A stretch of DNA of 58,355 nt from a virus. Numbering within the stretch: the stretch's first letter is position 1; each line of letters opens with the position of its first letter. The notes beneath the pieces were generated by a model, which made no database searches, was not told the origin of the DNA, and saw nothing but the letters and a program-made list of their open reading frames with translations. Both the position numbers and the translations under genes were made by a program. Positions 34,001 through 40,326 of the stretch are shown piece by piece. The stretch spans positions 1-58,355 of IMG/VR virus record IMGVR_UViG_3300036760_000091; one strand, given 5' to 3'.

Positions 34001-35635
34001 TTCCATCTCTGGTTGACCGGGTGGGAGTCGGTGACGTCAAAGCTCACGCTGGCGCTCGACCAGGCGCAGCGCGGCCAGTTCGCGGCGGCAGGGCGCACAG
34101 CCCTTGAGGTTGGCCCACACGGCGTCTTGGCCGACCTGGTGCGGGGGTATAAGGCCGTCCACGAGTACTACACGCTGGACCTGACGGGCAGCGGCCACGC
34201 GCTGACGGACGACCTGTCGCTCATCATCCGAGGGGGTGGCGGTGTCGGCTGGTCGCGCCTCGAGCACATGAGCGCACCGAACAAGCTGATGCGGCAAGGC
34301 CGGGCGGCAGCGGGCGCGCTCCAGCGCGGGGACGTCGGCGGTGCGCTGCTGCATGGCGCTGGCGCGGCGCTGGTCGGTCCGTTCGCGGCCATCGCGGCTC
34401 CGACGCAGTTGATGATGTCGACGTGGGTGCCGTACCTGAAGGTCGCGGCCTACCTTCAGGCGGCGCGGATGGAACTGGCGACGATGGGGACGGCGACGAT
34501 CGCGCAGCAGGACCAGCGCCTGCGCGAGGTCTGGGACTCGATGGACAACCGGTTCGGGTTGCTCCGTTACGAGAATCTGTACTGGAACAACGCCTTCAAG
34601 GACGCGCTGATGTCGGTCATCCGCGCGGTCGGGTTCACTGGCGGCAGCTTCCGCGAGTTTGGCGGGGCCATTCCGGCGCAGATCGGCCGGACGGTGAAGA
34701 ACGCGGGCGGCGCGAAGCTCCCGCCGATTCATCCGAAGATGCTCCACCTGATCTCGACGCTGCTCGTCTTCATGATGCTTGGCGCGGCCTGGATGAAGCT
34801 GACCAGCGGGAAATGGCCGAAGGACCGGAAGGACTTCTTCCACCCGAAGAACGGCGAGATCGATCCGTCGACGGGCGAAGAGCGGCGCGACGACGTCATC
34901 GGCTACCTCCGCACGTTGCAGACGTGGACCCATGACGCGAAGGGGGCCGCGCTCGGCAGCGTCCAGTCGCTCTACACGTCGCTGCTCGAGGCGATCGAGA
35001 ACCAAGACTACAACCGCAATCAGGTCTGGGACCCGGACGATCCGTGGACGAAGGAGCTGCTGGACGCGGTCAAGCACGTCCTCAGCGCGGCCACGCCGAT
35101 CCCGATTCAGAACGCCGAGCGACACGCCGAGCCGGGCGCGACGAAGTTGCAGCGGGTGGCGGAGGCGCTGAAGACGGCGCTGAAGCCCACGGTGCCCACG
35201 CCGCGCTGGCAGCTGCGAAGTGTGGCCGAGGACAAGATCTGGGAGTACTTGCCGCCGACGCCGAAGACCAAGCAGCAGGAAGAAGACGCGGAGATCCGCC
35301 GGCAGGTCCGGGTCGCCGTGCAGTCCGCCACCGGCAGCGAGACGATCGAACACGCGCTCGAGACGGGGAACCTCACCGCGAAGGAATACGAGCGGATCGT
35401 CAAGAGCGTCCAGTTCAACTGGATGCAGGCCAGCTTTAAGAAGCTGAACCTGATGCAGGCGCTGAAGGTCTACGAGCTGGCGACTCCGGACGAACGCGCG
35501 TCGTTGCTCGGCATCCTGCTCACGAAGGTCGACACGGGATTGAAGACCGCGAAGCCGCGCGACATGGACGAATTGTCGAATCGGCTCAACAAGATCGCGG
35601 GGCTTCCTTACACCGTAGAATCTACAGCGCCATGA
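25076..35635 (+). CDS. Giant polyvalent protein: DarB-like methyltransferase + SNF2 helicase
   Basis: 3519 codons in one frame. Residues 1-780: low-similarity N-terminal part with a GFKWAKGNKVWYKK module near 720-740, common in polyvalent proteins. From 888 (DYQLTPERI) a DarB-like region begins: methyltransferase motif I ILEPAVGTGHAFG (1013) and motif IV SNVPFGDF (1079). SNF2-type helicase: Walker A HEVGAGKT (1756-1763), DEAH box (1920-1923), C-terminal GGVGMN (2280) and GRIIRQGN. The last 850 residues look virion-like with one membrane segment. P1 DarB is carried in the virion and protects DNA from restriction, so this may be injected. Residues 395-462 and 784-880 overlap genes in another frame, so it could be two or three proteins; GTG 27686 is a possible internal start. 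Confidence 0.8.
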   Translation: MSDDLDLDTLAADAGAKVTPPTLPSTQYSGVMAFKPEQKAEDWDAIAKAAGARVGAPKAEAPLDVEAAARAEGATIRRPEAHIGPAPTPHVKEGESVQFLHVDASGLPAAPRVAPPKADGPPLVNGRPVGDTRNVWDPVGAMQKIGASATAIKSTLDAGQVLWKSDHDRNAASAAIEGLFELTKPLMVTLGAAAPAHAAVGIAATMAAQKATYAFVKSNGGTDTDARLAGNIAALLAAGISSKKVIEAGNKGVEAALDAAKSAARPLALSAKLAYAGYGPGDIPGGRAVPFAADGPNGPSDVRTIVELFTEAPKGTPAADIDAIRRGFTGEPSPGHEFTAVGEEPPVPTSGPVAVEPEIKALERVLEEQDALRKAGAAKTDQLYAAAAQKLEGADATQAGQQPENDLGEHLGTDTPRVPATVAPADRSDRPVERGPASIPTVEQPESTLRGGELEASPQADLIERIVTAAHRPRPEVAPVTELKGTDGKWYRGNGFPVGVQMVDPVEKRTAGYSLLMPDGTRAGTIRPTADDVHADIQRAENANDQDFRQALREMPPERLQSQAEFWLKDKAPKAKTVETPAPEMGVGTTFNAEGKTWRVLKYQEHGKGTQLEQVGTTLAPTSGVMAPGRVTSRWVSDSELRVMLGEHAAATPKPAVDLVIQSLRPGAAPRTVTLPATSAPPAVLEQPKLAGAEIRHNTQNGGVEVKFASKPAQEVLEQLKAKGFKWAKGNKVWYKKIAAPGNTSAYLSEHDRLTKILQGIVGTAPVAAPLTASTEAPTVKEADVATSGTDAGQLPVAGGPAADAVRDGGEGALGAVPPASGSRVEPEGAGGVGHGDSSSRAPDGVPHAASDGGESGAARTPGATDVRESVAHGPTGATHDPGHAALDYQLTPERIAAIIGRGPLERARGNLEAVDLIKRLTAENRYATPDEQEILAKYVGWGASELAKFLSDYPDAGWSKNERAIWERIKTDLTADERKALERSTPNAHFTFDLYRPIWEALVNAGFTGGRILEPAVGTGHAFGYMPPDVRDASTLNAVEQEPFTAAIAHHLYPSARVQPVGYENARIARGTQDLVISNVPFGDFGVQDKHMPSLLTDPKQGGMIHNYFFGKALEHVRPGGLIVFVTSKGTMDAAVTTRIRSYLMERAAFVGAIRLPNTAFGKSAKTEVITDLIVLRRLLPGETPDPVQSKLFIEAPKHEGLTKSVYSRGRTQDSTITRSSWYTAHPEYILGTESREGTMYGGGEYTVTATTPNVTEAMANALKTLLPQGTYVPAVREMAVRSTAVAEGAFKAGELRVNPQTGNIDRVGPTGEISDATPMRLIKETGEKIVDTKAVHRIKGMIAIRDALRATVAAMQNRESTDKEIKDHQRALRSLYQQFVQKHGELNSRKNRGLFKNDPESANLTGLEQLELQTKIEQKDGEPVLKIFYRVTGPADIFTKRVINPDPLITHVDTPEAALFASLGLHGRLDWPYMAEISGQDVEDLKAALLHAGIVFEQPDGAVVLGEEYLSGDVVSKLADAEAAHDPKFAPNIEALKAVQPAPKTADDVASGAVAIGLGSHWVPPSDLSAFAAEQLHLRGGVRYTVESTAALVTWTGGFSDSAVRASAQHPMAVRYGAGDDAETQPEVYGFLDLLNDALNLRTPDLGHYVREVDGSRHYVKEPKNTLAARANVEALRDAWTEFVYKHPAVIDALLEQYNARFNRTVERTLDGSHLTFPGMATITDAAGNVLHFFPHQKNVVWRILATGNTLMAHEVGAGKTYAMIAAAMEMRRTGRAQKPMITVPTYLLRQWASDIKTLYPAAKVLAFDEKDLEASKRREAMARIAFGNWDIVLVPHSSFELLKSSPERIKAVTQEWIDELIAAELANGDDESPSVKQMQRMRRKMEDKVAALTDSIDKGNDTNMYWDQLGVDALMVDEAHAFKNLFFHSKIDNMRGLSRSTADKSLDLLVKIRDINENSNYRNIVLATATPVMNSIGEVFTMQRYLQPQTLKKYGLENFDNWYAMFAHAKMVTEQRQDGTYHEVMRLASFSNLQTLSKMVREVMDYVGWEDMPYLKLPKIAGGKIEIVQTQPAPMYDRAREWFTERLAAIKANPPHIKRDGTYVAPERMDMLTGQGMGKHDNILTVMTDAKKAAIDLRLILGNRAKDTPGSRLQVAAKMMVEQYKATKAEKGVQLVFMDLGTPPNPGALEFLGKLKVDDETEGEANEQDLVEDALDATEAGGFNLYDALKALLVKQGVPSHEIAYLHQANSSAERIELFKAANNGRVRFVFASTDKGGVGMNVQTRLSAMWEIDPPRHGRPGDLRQRMGRIIRQGNTYPEVRLVRFVTQGTTDEWTWGITTTKDYQVRQFLKGNLSTMEDVDPNTMSLEEAMMRSSNDPRTVELTDLKSVLPRLEAQASSAARALGQAKTDIANSTERLGWLNRDLSQLEKWIEDSYQSKRKDGFELTIGDTTYTDRAEAQAAILKRLRPTPAMGDSFTHEAVIGRMGDRDITATWEIFKRKEPEWRDVQDEKTGKIQQKHFIVDKLYKRVALTMQGEDIGAINRSAVTLHQDDPDDYATFGKGQDPIASLVNAYESLPLHRNDLTAGIQQATEKISHAEATLNSPSSAVAKLTKTRERIAALEKELTAESAAKGAAASAALQAKALPAHADASNEQGFVSLEPLKPIADELVNLVDIARFVFAPDTRTPDTRAGAAVLSKAIAARDQTLARFQTAVEATERVMDGWSHDQSLAFWDAMEGVTPTSSLGDPDLIRMADALKTIVDYWTDQVTKRGLIKAYIEHYWPHEWVKRGTTLEKAIRAVFSRRPIQGPESYRKRRTIPTTREGIEKHNLEPVSWNPATQLMRKVAEMANSVKAYEMRKAFKRQGLLKFVGEGQRRKLIREKRIGQNWIPYPEAFVGTVYAPPTFITESGEEARVPFGRLVAGRYYGPPELVQLVKNHLSAGLVGKSKAFDLVRSASNLHTQALLGWSTFHLWLTGWESVTSKLTLALDQAQRGQFAAAGRTALEVGPHGVLADLVRGYKAVHEYYTLDLTGSGHALTDDLSLIIRGGGGVGWSRLEHMSAPNKLMRQGRAAAGALQRGDVGGALLHGAGAALVGPFAAIAAPTQLMMSTWVPYLKVAAYLQAARMELATMGTATIAQQDQRLREVWDSMDNRFGLLRYENLYWNNAFKDALMSVIRAVGFTGGSFREFGGAIPAQIGRTVKNAGGAKLPPIHPKMLHLISTLLVFMMLGAAWMKLTSGKWPKDRKDFFHPKNGEIDPSTGEERRDDVIGYLRTLQTWTHDAKGAALGSVQSLYTSLLEAIENQDYNRNQVWDPDDPWTKELLDAVKHVLSAATPIPIQNAERHAEPGATKLQRVAEALKTALKPTVPTPRWQLRSVAEDKIWEYLPPTPKTKQQEEDAEIRRQVRVAVQSATGSETIEHALETGNLTAKEYERIVKSVQFNWMQASFKKLNLMQALKVYELATPDERASLLGILLTKVDTGLKTAKPRDMDELSNRLNKIAGLPYTVESTAP
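26114..26129. repeat. Dispersed palindrome, copy 3
   Basis: GTCCCGACGTCGGGAC within the giant gene, read as VPTSG, the same phase as copy 1. Confidence 0.85.
26259..26462 (+). CDS. Overprinted small gene inside the giant ORF (67 aa)
   Basis: Lies in a different frame from the giant gene, with its own Shine-Dalgarno (GGAGGG about 5-7 bases before ATG). MPLKPGSSRRTISENISEL and RQIVAIALSNA match a small basic protein that I know from many phages (MPLKxGxSxxxISxNI then QAVAIAL, a DUF6496-like type). The giant frame over the same bases is low-complexity and unlike a domain, so this frame is the conserved one here. Confidence 0.7.
   Translation: MPLKPGSSRRTISENISELTHHGSRPRSHRQIVAIALSNADRHPSPRSSSPSRHYGAGNWKHHHKRT
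27426..27830 (+). CDS. Second overprinted gene inside the giant ORF (134 aa)
   Basis: AAAGGA lies 5 bases before ATG. Residues 1-95 are protein-like (DNYLSLEDQPLTPYEMEAK, YHTLRAMAENPGLHELQARR, MFENQWLM), while the giant frame across 27426-27700 is Gly/Ala/Asp low-complexity. After about 27720 the situation reverses: this frame turns Ser/Pro-rich and the DarB frame becomes conserved. So the functional gene probably ended near 27720 originally. Family unknown. Confidence 0.65.
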   Translation: MSQPVELTPDNYLSLEDQPLTPYEMEAKAHWERFLPRAVAELNRKGPEALDTAIRAAAHLTEYHTLRAMAENPGLHELQARRMFENQWLMVPPEPPTTQGTPPSTTNSRPSASPPSSDAARSNAPEATSRPSTS

Positions 35636-35727
35636 CATCCGGCATTTACCCGATCGTCCAGTGGGCACTCAGGAAGGGCGAGATGCCCTATACTATCGAC
35701 GCACCCGAACAACCGATCGCCAAATAG
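35632..35727 (+). CDS. Tiny ORF after the giant gene (31 aa)
   Basis: ATG overlaps the stop of the giant gene (ATGA). Product begins MTSGIYPIVQWALRKGE. The coupling is the only support; no family. Confidence 0.4.
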   Translation: MTSGIYPIVQWALRKGEMPYTIDAPEQPIAK

Positions 35728-35739
35728 AGAGACGCGCAC

Positions 35740-36480
35740 ATGGCCCAAGGTACGCTGCTCCCGGTCCCGATCCATATCGCGCAGGACGCCAACGGCGCGC
35801 GGGTCGCCAACGCGAAGCTGTATGTCTACGCGGCCGGCACGGGCAACTACGCGTCGATCTTCACCGACCAGACCCTCGCCGTGCAGTTGAACAACCCGCT
35901 CTCGGCGGATGGCTCCGGGAACTTCGTAGAAATCTGGATCACGCCGGGTTCGTCGGTCGACATCGACATGACGACCAGCGCCGGCACCGGCAATTCCCTC
36001 CCCGGCTATCCGCGCCTGAATGTCCCGGCCACGCCCCTCTCGTCAGGCAACCAGGATTCGACATGGACGGCCGGCGAGAACATTACCGTCAACGACCCGG
36101 TGTATCTATCAGACGGCAGCGGTGGCAAGACCGCTGGCCGGGCGTACAAAGCCGACGCGGCCAACGACTACAGTTCGACCCTGCCAGAAGTAGCGATAGC
36201 GGTTGCCACGGTGACGACGGGCAACACCTTCACCGTGCGAAAGGCTGGACAGTTGACCGGGCAGGTCGGCCTAACGACCGGAGCCACGTACTACGTCGCG
36301 TCCGGCGGTGGCGTGACGACGGTGGCTCCATCGCTGGCGCGCCGGCTTGGACAGGCGCTCTCCACGACCGTCCTCGAGATGTCGGCGGACCCGCCGACGG
36401 GTGGTGGCGGCTACGACTACGCGCAGCTTCAGGTGTTCGGAGCCTTACTGATGTCCCTTGTCCTGTGGAGCATGGCCTGA
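35740..36480 (+). CDS. Fibre-like virion protein (246 aa)
   Basis: ATG after AGAGAGA. The N-terminus (DANGARVANAKLYVYAAGTG, TDQTLAVQLNNPLSADGSG) is the conserved opening of many phage tail-fibre and head-fibre proteins. Residues 105-215 are a beta domain (NDPVYLSDGSGGK, GLTTGATYYVASGG). The last 15 residues are oddly hydrophobic (FGALLMSLVLWSMA). Probably a short fibre or its base. Confidence 0.65.
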   Translation: MAQGTLLPVPIHIAQDANGARVANAKLYVYAAGTGNYASIFTDQTLAVQLNNPLSADGSGNFVEIWITPGSSVDIDMTTSAGTGNSLPGYPRLNVPATPLSSGNQDSTWTAGENITVNDPVYLSDGSGGKTAGRAYKADAANDYSSTLPEVAIAVATVTTGNTFTVRKAGQLTGQVGLTTGATYYVASGGGVTTVAPSLARRLGQALSTTVLEMSADPPTGGGGYDYAQLQVFGALLMSLVLWSMA

Positions 36481-36920
36481 TGGGTCGGCTGCATACGGAC
36501 GAAGATCGCGCCGCGATGCGCGAGGCGTGGGCGAAAAGGCGTAACACTGAAACCGCTCCGCAGCGTGAGTCACGGGAAGCAAAGAACGCGTACATGCGCC
36601 AGTGGAATGGGAAAAATCGGCTGAAGGTTAGGGCGGTGAAGAACGCCAGATACAACGACGAACGGTATTTCTTCTCGCTACGCGGGTCGTTGAACAGGTT
36701 CGGACTGACGTTTGATCAGTTCCACGCGAAGTACGAAGCGCAGGACTTCTGCTGCGCGATCTGTGGAGCCGAAATGGAGAGGCCGCACATCGACCACGAT
36801 CACGGCACAGGCAAGGTGCGCGGTCTGCTGTGTAGCCTCTGCAACATGGGAATTGGCTCTCTCGGTGATAGCGCGGTGCGCTGCATCGCCGCTGCCAATT
36901 ACCTTCAGGTGTTTGGATAA
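36480..36920 (+). CDS. Endonuclease VII-type nuclease 1 (146 aa)
   Basis: CCAICGAEMERPHIDHDHGTGKVRG and LCSLCNMGIGSLGD match the zinc-binding, DHDH catalytic site of T4 endonuclease VII-like enzymes. Such free-standing copies behave as homing endonucleases in phages. ATG overlaps the fibre gene stop. A second copy lies at 37295. Confidence 0.87.
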   Translation: MGRLHTDEDRAAMREAWAKRRNTETAPQRESREAKNAYMRQWNGKNRLKVRAVKNARYNDERYFFSLRGSLNRFGLTFDQFHAKYEAQDFCCAICGAEMERPHIDHDHGTGKVRGLLCSLCNMGIGSLGDSAVRCIAAANYLQVFG

Positions 36921-36929
36921 GGGAGTCTC

Positions 36930-37298
36930 ATGGCCAACGCAGTCAAGAAACTAAAACTCTCCGCCTCCTCGAAAGGGTTGGGGATTCTCATCGCCGCGAC
37001 GGCGACCCCGGGTACTCCGGTCCATGTGACGTCCAACGACGCCACGAAGGATGACGAGGTCTGGCTGTGGCTTGAGAACGAGGACACGGCGGACATCCTG
37101 GCAACCGTCGAGTTCGGCGGCGTGACCAGTCCGAGCATGACTATCAAGGTCAACGTCCCGTTCAAGCAGGGTCTGTTTCTCGCCGTGCCTGGGTTCCTGT
37201 TGTCGGACGGTGGCGCGGGCGCGCTGACGGTCGCGGTGTTCGCCGCAACAACGAACAAGATCACGGCGTACGGCTACGTCATGCGGATTACGCCATGA
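36930..37298 (+). CDS. Small beta-rich virion protein (122 aa)
   Basis: ATG after AAGGGAG. Two beta-rich halves (EVWLWLENEDTADILATVEF; LTVAVFAATTNKITAYGYV) resemble decoration or fibre-associated proteins. It is flanked by two endonuclease VII genes. Stop overlaps the next ATG. Confidence 0.55.
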   Translation: MANAVKKLKLSASSKGLGILIAATATPGTPVHVTSNDATKDDEVWLWLENEDTADILATVEFGGVTSPSMTIKVNVPFKQGLFLAVPGFLLSDGGAGALTVAVFAATTNKITAYGYVMRITP

Positions 37299-37642
37299 GC
37301 ACAGCCGAAGAACAGAGACGCTGGCGGAAGAAGCACGGCAGGAATCGCCATCGTCCGAAGACGTATCTGGAGAATCGTCACTCGAATCTCAAGAAATACT
37401 ATGGAATTGGACTGAGCGAGTTTGATCAGATGCTCATCCTTCAGGGCGGCGGATGCGCTGCTTGCGGCGGTCCGCCGACCGGAAAGAGAAACGTGTTTCA
37501 CGTCGATCACGACCACAAGACAAAGAAGGTTCGCGGGTTGCTGTGTCACGGATGCAATTCCGCATTGGGGAGCGTAGGCGACAACACCGAGAGACTTTCT
37601 CTGTTGATCTCTTACCTCAACAAAGCTCGAATCACTCCGTAG
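37295..37642 (+). CDS. Endonuclease VII-type nuclease 2 (115 aa)
   Basis: CAACGGPPTGK, FHVDHDHKTKKVRGLLCHGCN and GSVGDN reproduce the endonuclease VII signature. It is shorter than copy 1 but complete at the active site. ATG overlaps the previous stop. Confidence 0.87.
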   Translation: MSTAEEQRRWRKKHGRNRHRPKTYLENRHSNLKKYYGIGLSEFDQMLILQGGGCAACGGPPTGKRNVFHVDHDHKTKKVRGLLCHGCNSALGSVGDNTERLSLLISYLNKARITP

Positions 37643-37646
37643 GCCG

Positions 37647-38240
37647 ATGCCAGTTCGTTTCGATCCTCGTACGCGACTCGTCGGGCCGTCATCGGCAGCG
37701 ATGGTTGCCAGTTGGGGCAACCGTCTGCCCATTGTGCGAACCGTGCAGCGCGGGACATTCGCGACGGCGGCTGGCACTTCAGCGACCGCTACGATTACAG
37801 CCGTAGACACCAACAACGCGGAACTGGTCCTTCTCGGAACAAGCCAAACCGACGCAAATGCGAACGCCGCCGTCATGTTTGGCCGTGCAACACTCACGAA
37901 CGGTACGACCATCACTGGGACAATTGGCTTCGCCGGCACCGTGACCTTTTCGTATGAGGTCATGGAGTATTTCCCAGGATGGTTCAAGAGTGTCCAGCGC
38001 GGAACGATTGCGATCGGCGCGGCCACGAGCGCGACCGCCACCGTCACGAGCGTCAATATATTGAAGTCGCGGCTAACGTGGCAGGGCTACTCGATGACGA
38101 CAGCCGCGTCGGTGACGACTGATATTTGGGCCGTGAAGGAAGTCCTGACGAACGGCACGACGATCACTGGAAGTCGAGCTACTGGAGATGCGAATAATCC
38201 TCCGACCTTGTCGTATCAACTTTTAGAGCATTACCTATGA
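37647..38240 (+). CDS. Tandem-repeat virion protein (197 aa)
   Basis: Two copies of an 80-residue beta domain are visible: VQRGTFATAAGTSATATITAV... LTNGTTITG... EVMEYF (residues 32-110) and VQRGTIAIGAATSATATVTSV... LTNGTTITG... QLLEHYL (114-197). Probably a fibre or decoration protein. Stop overlaps the next ATG. Confidence 0.6.
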   Translation: MPVRFDPRTRLVGPSSAAMVASWGNRLPIVRTVQRGTFATAAGTSATATITAVDTNNAELVLLGTSQTDANANAAVMFGRATLTNGTTITGTIGFAGTVTFSYEVMEYFPGWFKSVQRGTIAIGAATSATATVTSVNILKSRLTWQGYSMTTAASVTTDIWAVKEVLTNGTTITGSRATGDANNPPTLSYQLLEHYL

Positions 38241-38740
38241 GCAAAGATCATCGGTGGCTGGAAATCGACGCGCGCGGGATGGCGTTTCACGAGCGGTTTC
38301 TCCCGGAAGGTGTTGAACCGCCGGCTGAAGTCTTCTACTGCGACTGCAACGGCGTTGGCCGAGAGTCCTGGAATCCGCATGTGCCGCTGTCGGTCGCTCT
38401 CACACCAGAAGAGCAGGCCGTCGCCCCCTGTCAAGTGTGCGGAAAAGATAGGAACGATCTCGATCACAAGGCCGACGGCCTCGTCGGGCATACATACGTT
38501 CCACCAGTTGAGCGGGTGCAGACCGCCGACGAGTGGAAGGCGGAGCACGCGGCGGCTGAGGACGGCTGCGTCGTCAGGCGGCAGATCTTTGTCGATGTCA
38601 CTGACCTGAAAGTCCGCAAAGCGGCTCGTGGTATGGCGTACGACGAGAAGACGGCGACCTTCTCGGTGCCAGAAGGATTTGTCTTCAACGCCAACGACGG
38701 GGCGTACGTTCCGGCTCCGATAGCCTCGGCTCGCGGATGA
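38237..38740 (+). CDS. Hypothetical protein with Cys pairs (167 aa)
   Basis: ATG overlaps the previous stop. CDCNGVG and CQVCGK could form a zinc site. The rest is mixed alpha/beta without a known family. Confidence 0.55.
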   Translation: MSKDHRWLEIDARGMAFHERFLPEGVEPPAEVFYCDCNGVGRESWNPHVPLSVALTPEEQAVAPCQVCGKDRNDLDHKADGLVGHTYVPPVERVQTADEWKAEHAAAEDGCVVRRQIFVDVTDLKVRKAARGMAYDEKTATFSVPEGFVFNANDGAYVPAPIASARG

Positions 38741-39090
38741 TCCCAACGATGACGCCTACTGACGGCTCCCCTGCCGGCGAACCGTCGCGGGCATCAGGCC
38801 AGTGGTGGATTGAGGTCTTGCTGAAACTCACGTTGCAGCACGGCATCCCGATGGTCGTCGCGTTGATTCTTGGCGGAATCATCTTGTGGTGGTCGAACGG
38901 GGTCATCGCCTCGATGGCAAAGGAAGTCTCAGGGACGAAGATCGCCTTAGAGCAGCATCAGCAATTGATGCTGCTGGACGCGGCGTCGGCCAAGGAAGCC
39001 CGCGAACGCGAGATCCGGATTCTCGAGCTGCTGTGTCAGAGCATGGCGAAGAGTGACGCCATGCGGATCGCCTGCGGAGGCGGCAAGTAG
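38737..39090 (+). CDS. Membrane protein with C-terminal coiled coil, lysis-cassette candidate (117 aa)
   Basis: One strong membrane segment (IPMVVALILGGIILWW) then a charged helix (ALEQHQQLMLLDAASAKEARE). The topology fits a holin or an inner-membrane spanin. It lies immediately before a peptidoglycan-enzyme gene. ATG at 38749 is an alternative start. Confidence 0.6.
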   Translation: MIPTMTPTDGSPAGEPSRASGQWWIEVLLKLTLQHGIPMVVALILGGIILWWSNGVIASMAKEVSGTKIALEQHQQLMLLDAASAKEAREREIRILELLCQSMAKSDAMRIACGGGK

Positions 39091-39473
39091 TGTTCTTTTA
39101 TCGGCAAGGCACCGGGGAACTCTTCGACGAGGATACCCTTATCTCGACCGGCTATTCCGGGCATGGCGAAGGGAAGAACAACACGGAGATGCAGGATCGG
39201 CACGACGTCGGCCCCCTCCCGTGCGGCGTCTGGACGATGCACCGCGCCGAGCATGTCGATGCCCCAGGCCCGCACGGGCCGTTCACGCTTCGTCTGACCC
39301 CGAACGAAGGGACAGACACCTTCGGTCGAGACAGCTTCCTCTGCCACGGGGACTCAAAGGAGCACCCAGGCGACGCCTCGCTCGGCTGCATGATTCAGGC
39401 GCGCAAGATTCGGGAACGGCTCGATGCAGCGGTCGAGGCTGGCGATGACCAGTTGACGGTGACAGCGGAATGA
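39090..39473 (+). CDS. DUF2778/Tlde1-like peptidoglycan enzyme, probable endolysin (127 aa)
   Basis: GYSGHGEGKNNTEMQ, VGPLPCGVW, GPFTLRLTP, LCHGDSKEHPGDASLGCM: this is the DUF2778 pattern with catalytic His (HGDS) and Cys (SLGC) of L,D-transpeptidase-type enzymes. Tlde1 members cut or exchange peptide bonds in peptidoglycan. No signal peptide, so it would need a holin, and membrane proteins lie on both sides. GTG overlaps the preceding TAG. Confidence 0.75.
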   Translation: MFFYRQGTGELFDEDTLISTGYSGHGEGKNNTEMQDRHDVGPLPCGVWTMHRAEHVDAPGPHGPFTLRLTPNEGTDTFGRDSFLCHGDSKEHPGDASLGCMIQARKIRERLDAAVEAGDDQLTVTAE

Positions 39474-39649
39474 GCAAACCACAACACCCGCCGACGATTG
39501 CCGGCGTACCGGTCGACGTGGTCTTGAAGGTGGGTGCCGCGATCATCGCGGGCGCAGTGTGGCTTGGGATTCTCGAATATCGGGTTCAGCAGCTAGAATC
39601 ACACGACACCTACTACCACGGCACCCTCAAGAAGGGACAGGAGCACTGA
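39470..39649 (+). CDS. Small membrane protein in lysis cassette (59 aa)
   Basis: ATG overlaps the previous stop. One membrane segment (VLKVGAAIIAGAVWLGILE) then a hydrophilic tail (YRVQQLESHDTYYHG). Possible holin, antiholin or small spanin. Confidence 0.55.
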   Translation: MSKPQHPPTIAGVPVDVVLKVGAAIIAGAVWLGILEYRVQQLESHDTYYHGTLKKGQEH

Positions 39650-39651
39650 AC

Positions 39652-40326
39652 ATGTTCAATCTGACAACCGAACAGACGCACGCCGTCGCGGTGCGCGCAG
39701 GCGGCGCGGTGCGCGCCTTCGCCACCCTCGCGGTCGCCTACGCGGTGCAGAAGCACTGGATTCCTGGTAGCGGGCTCCTCTCCGGCTGGCTCGGTGACCA
39801 GCTGGCCGCCGAGCTGGCGATGGCCGTGACGGCCGGCGGCATGTTCGCGTGGAGCTGGATCAACAAGAACAAAGATCGGAATCGGCTACTCGCCGCGATC
39901 GCGGCCGATCCGACCGCCGCGACGACCCTCGACACGTTTCTGAGCGACTTCAAGGCGTCGACGAAGACGCAGGCTCGCGTGACCGGCGGGACTGGACCGA
40001 TGCAACTGGTCCTCGTCCTGGTGTTGCTCGGCGCGATGACATCGTGTGTGCGAGTACATCTCCCCCGGCTGCCTGATGGCTCGCTCGACGTCCGCAGGCT
40101 GGTGACGTGGGCAAGTGACGGCGTGGAAGCCGACTGTCAGTTTCAACCCACGGCGGCGTTTTGTATCTTCGGTCGTGATGCCGTGGCGGACGCGCGCGCC
40201 GCGATGGATCGGAATCCGGCGGCGCTACAGGTCGCAGCTCGGCGGTCGCTGGTGGACAGCGCGGCGAAGTGGCCGGTGATTCAGCCGTGGGTGCAGTGGC
40301 TCGTTGACGGCCTCACCACATCGTGA
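39652..40326 (+). CDS. Holin-like protein with internal lipoprotein-type start (224 aa)
   Basis: Residues 20-75 contain two membrane segments (AVRAFATLAVAYAVQ; ELAMAVTAGGMFAWSWI) followed by a basic stretch, as in many phage holins. An in-frame ATG at 40000 gives MQLVLVLVLLGAMTSC, a lipoprotein signal with lipobox-like Cys, so a separate outer-membrane lipoprotein (as in Rz1-type spanins) may be made from the same frame. Confidence 0.6.
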   Translation: MFNLTTEQTHAVAVRAGGAVRAFATLAVAYAVQKHWIPGSGLLSGWLGDQLAAELAMAVTAGGMFAWSWINKNKDRNRLLAAIAADPTAATTLDTFLSDFKASTKTQARVTGGTGPMQLVLVLVLLGAMTSCVRVHLPRLPDGSLDVRRLVTWASDGVEADCQFQPTAAFCIFGRDAVADARAAMDRNPAALQVAARRSLVDSAAKWPVIQPWVQWLVDGLTTS

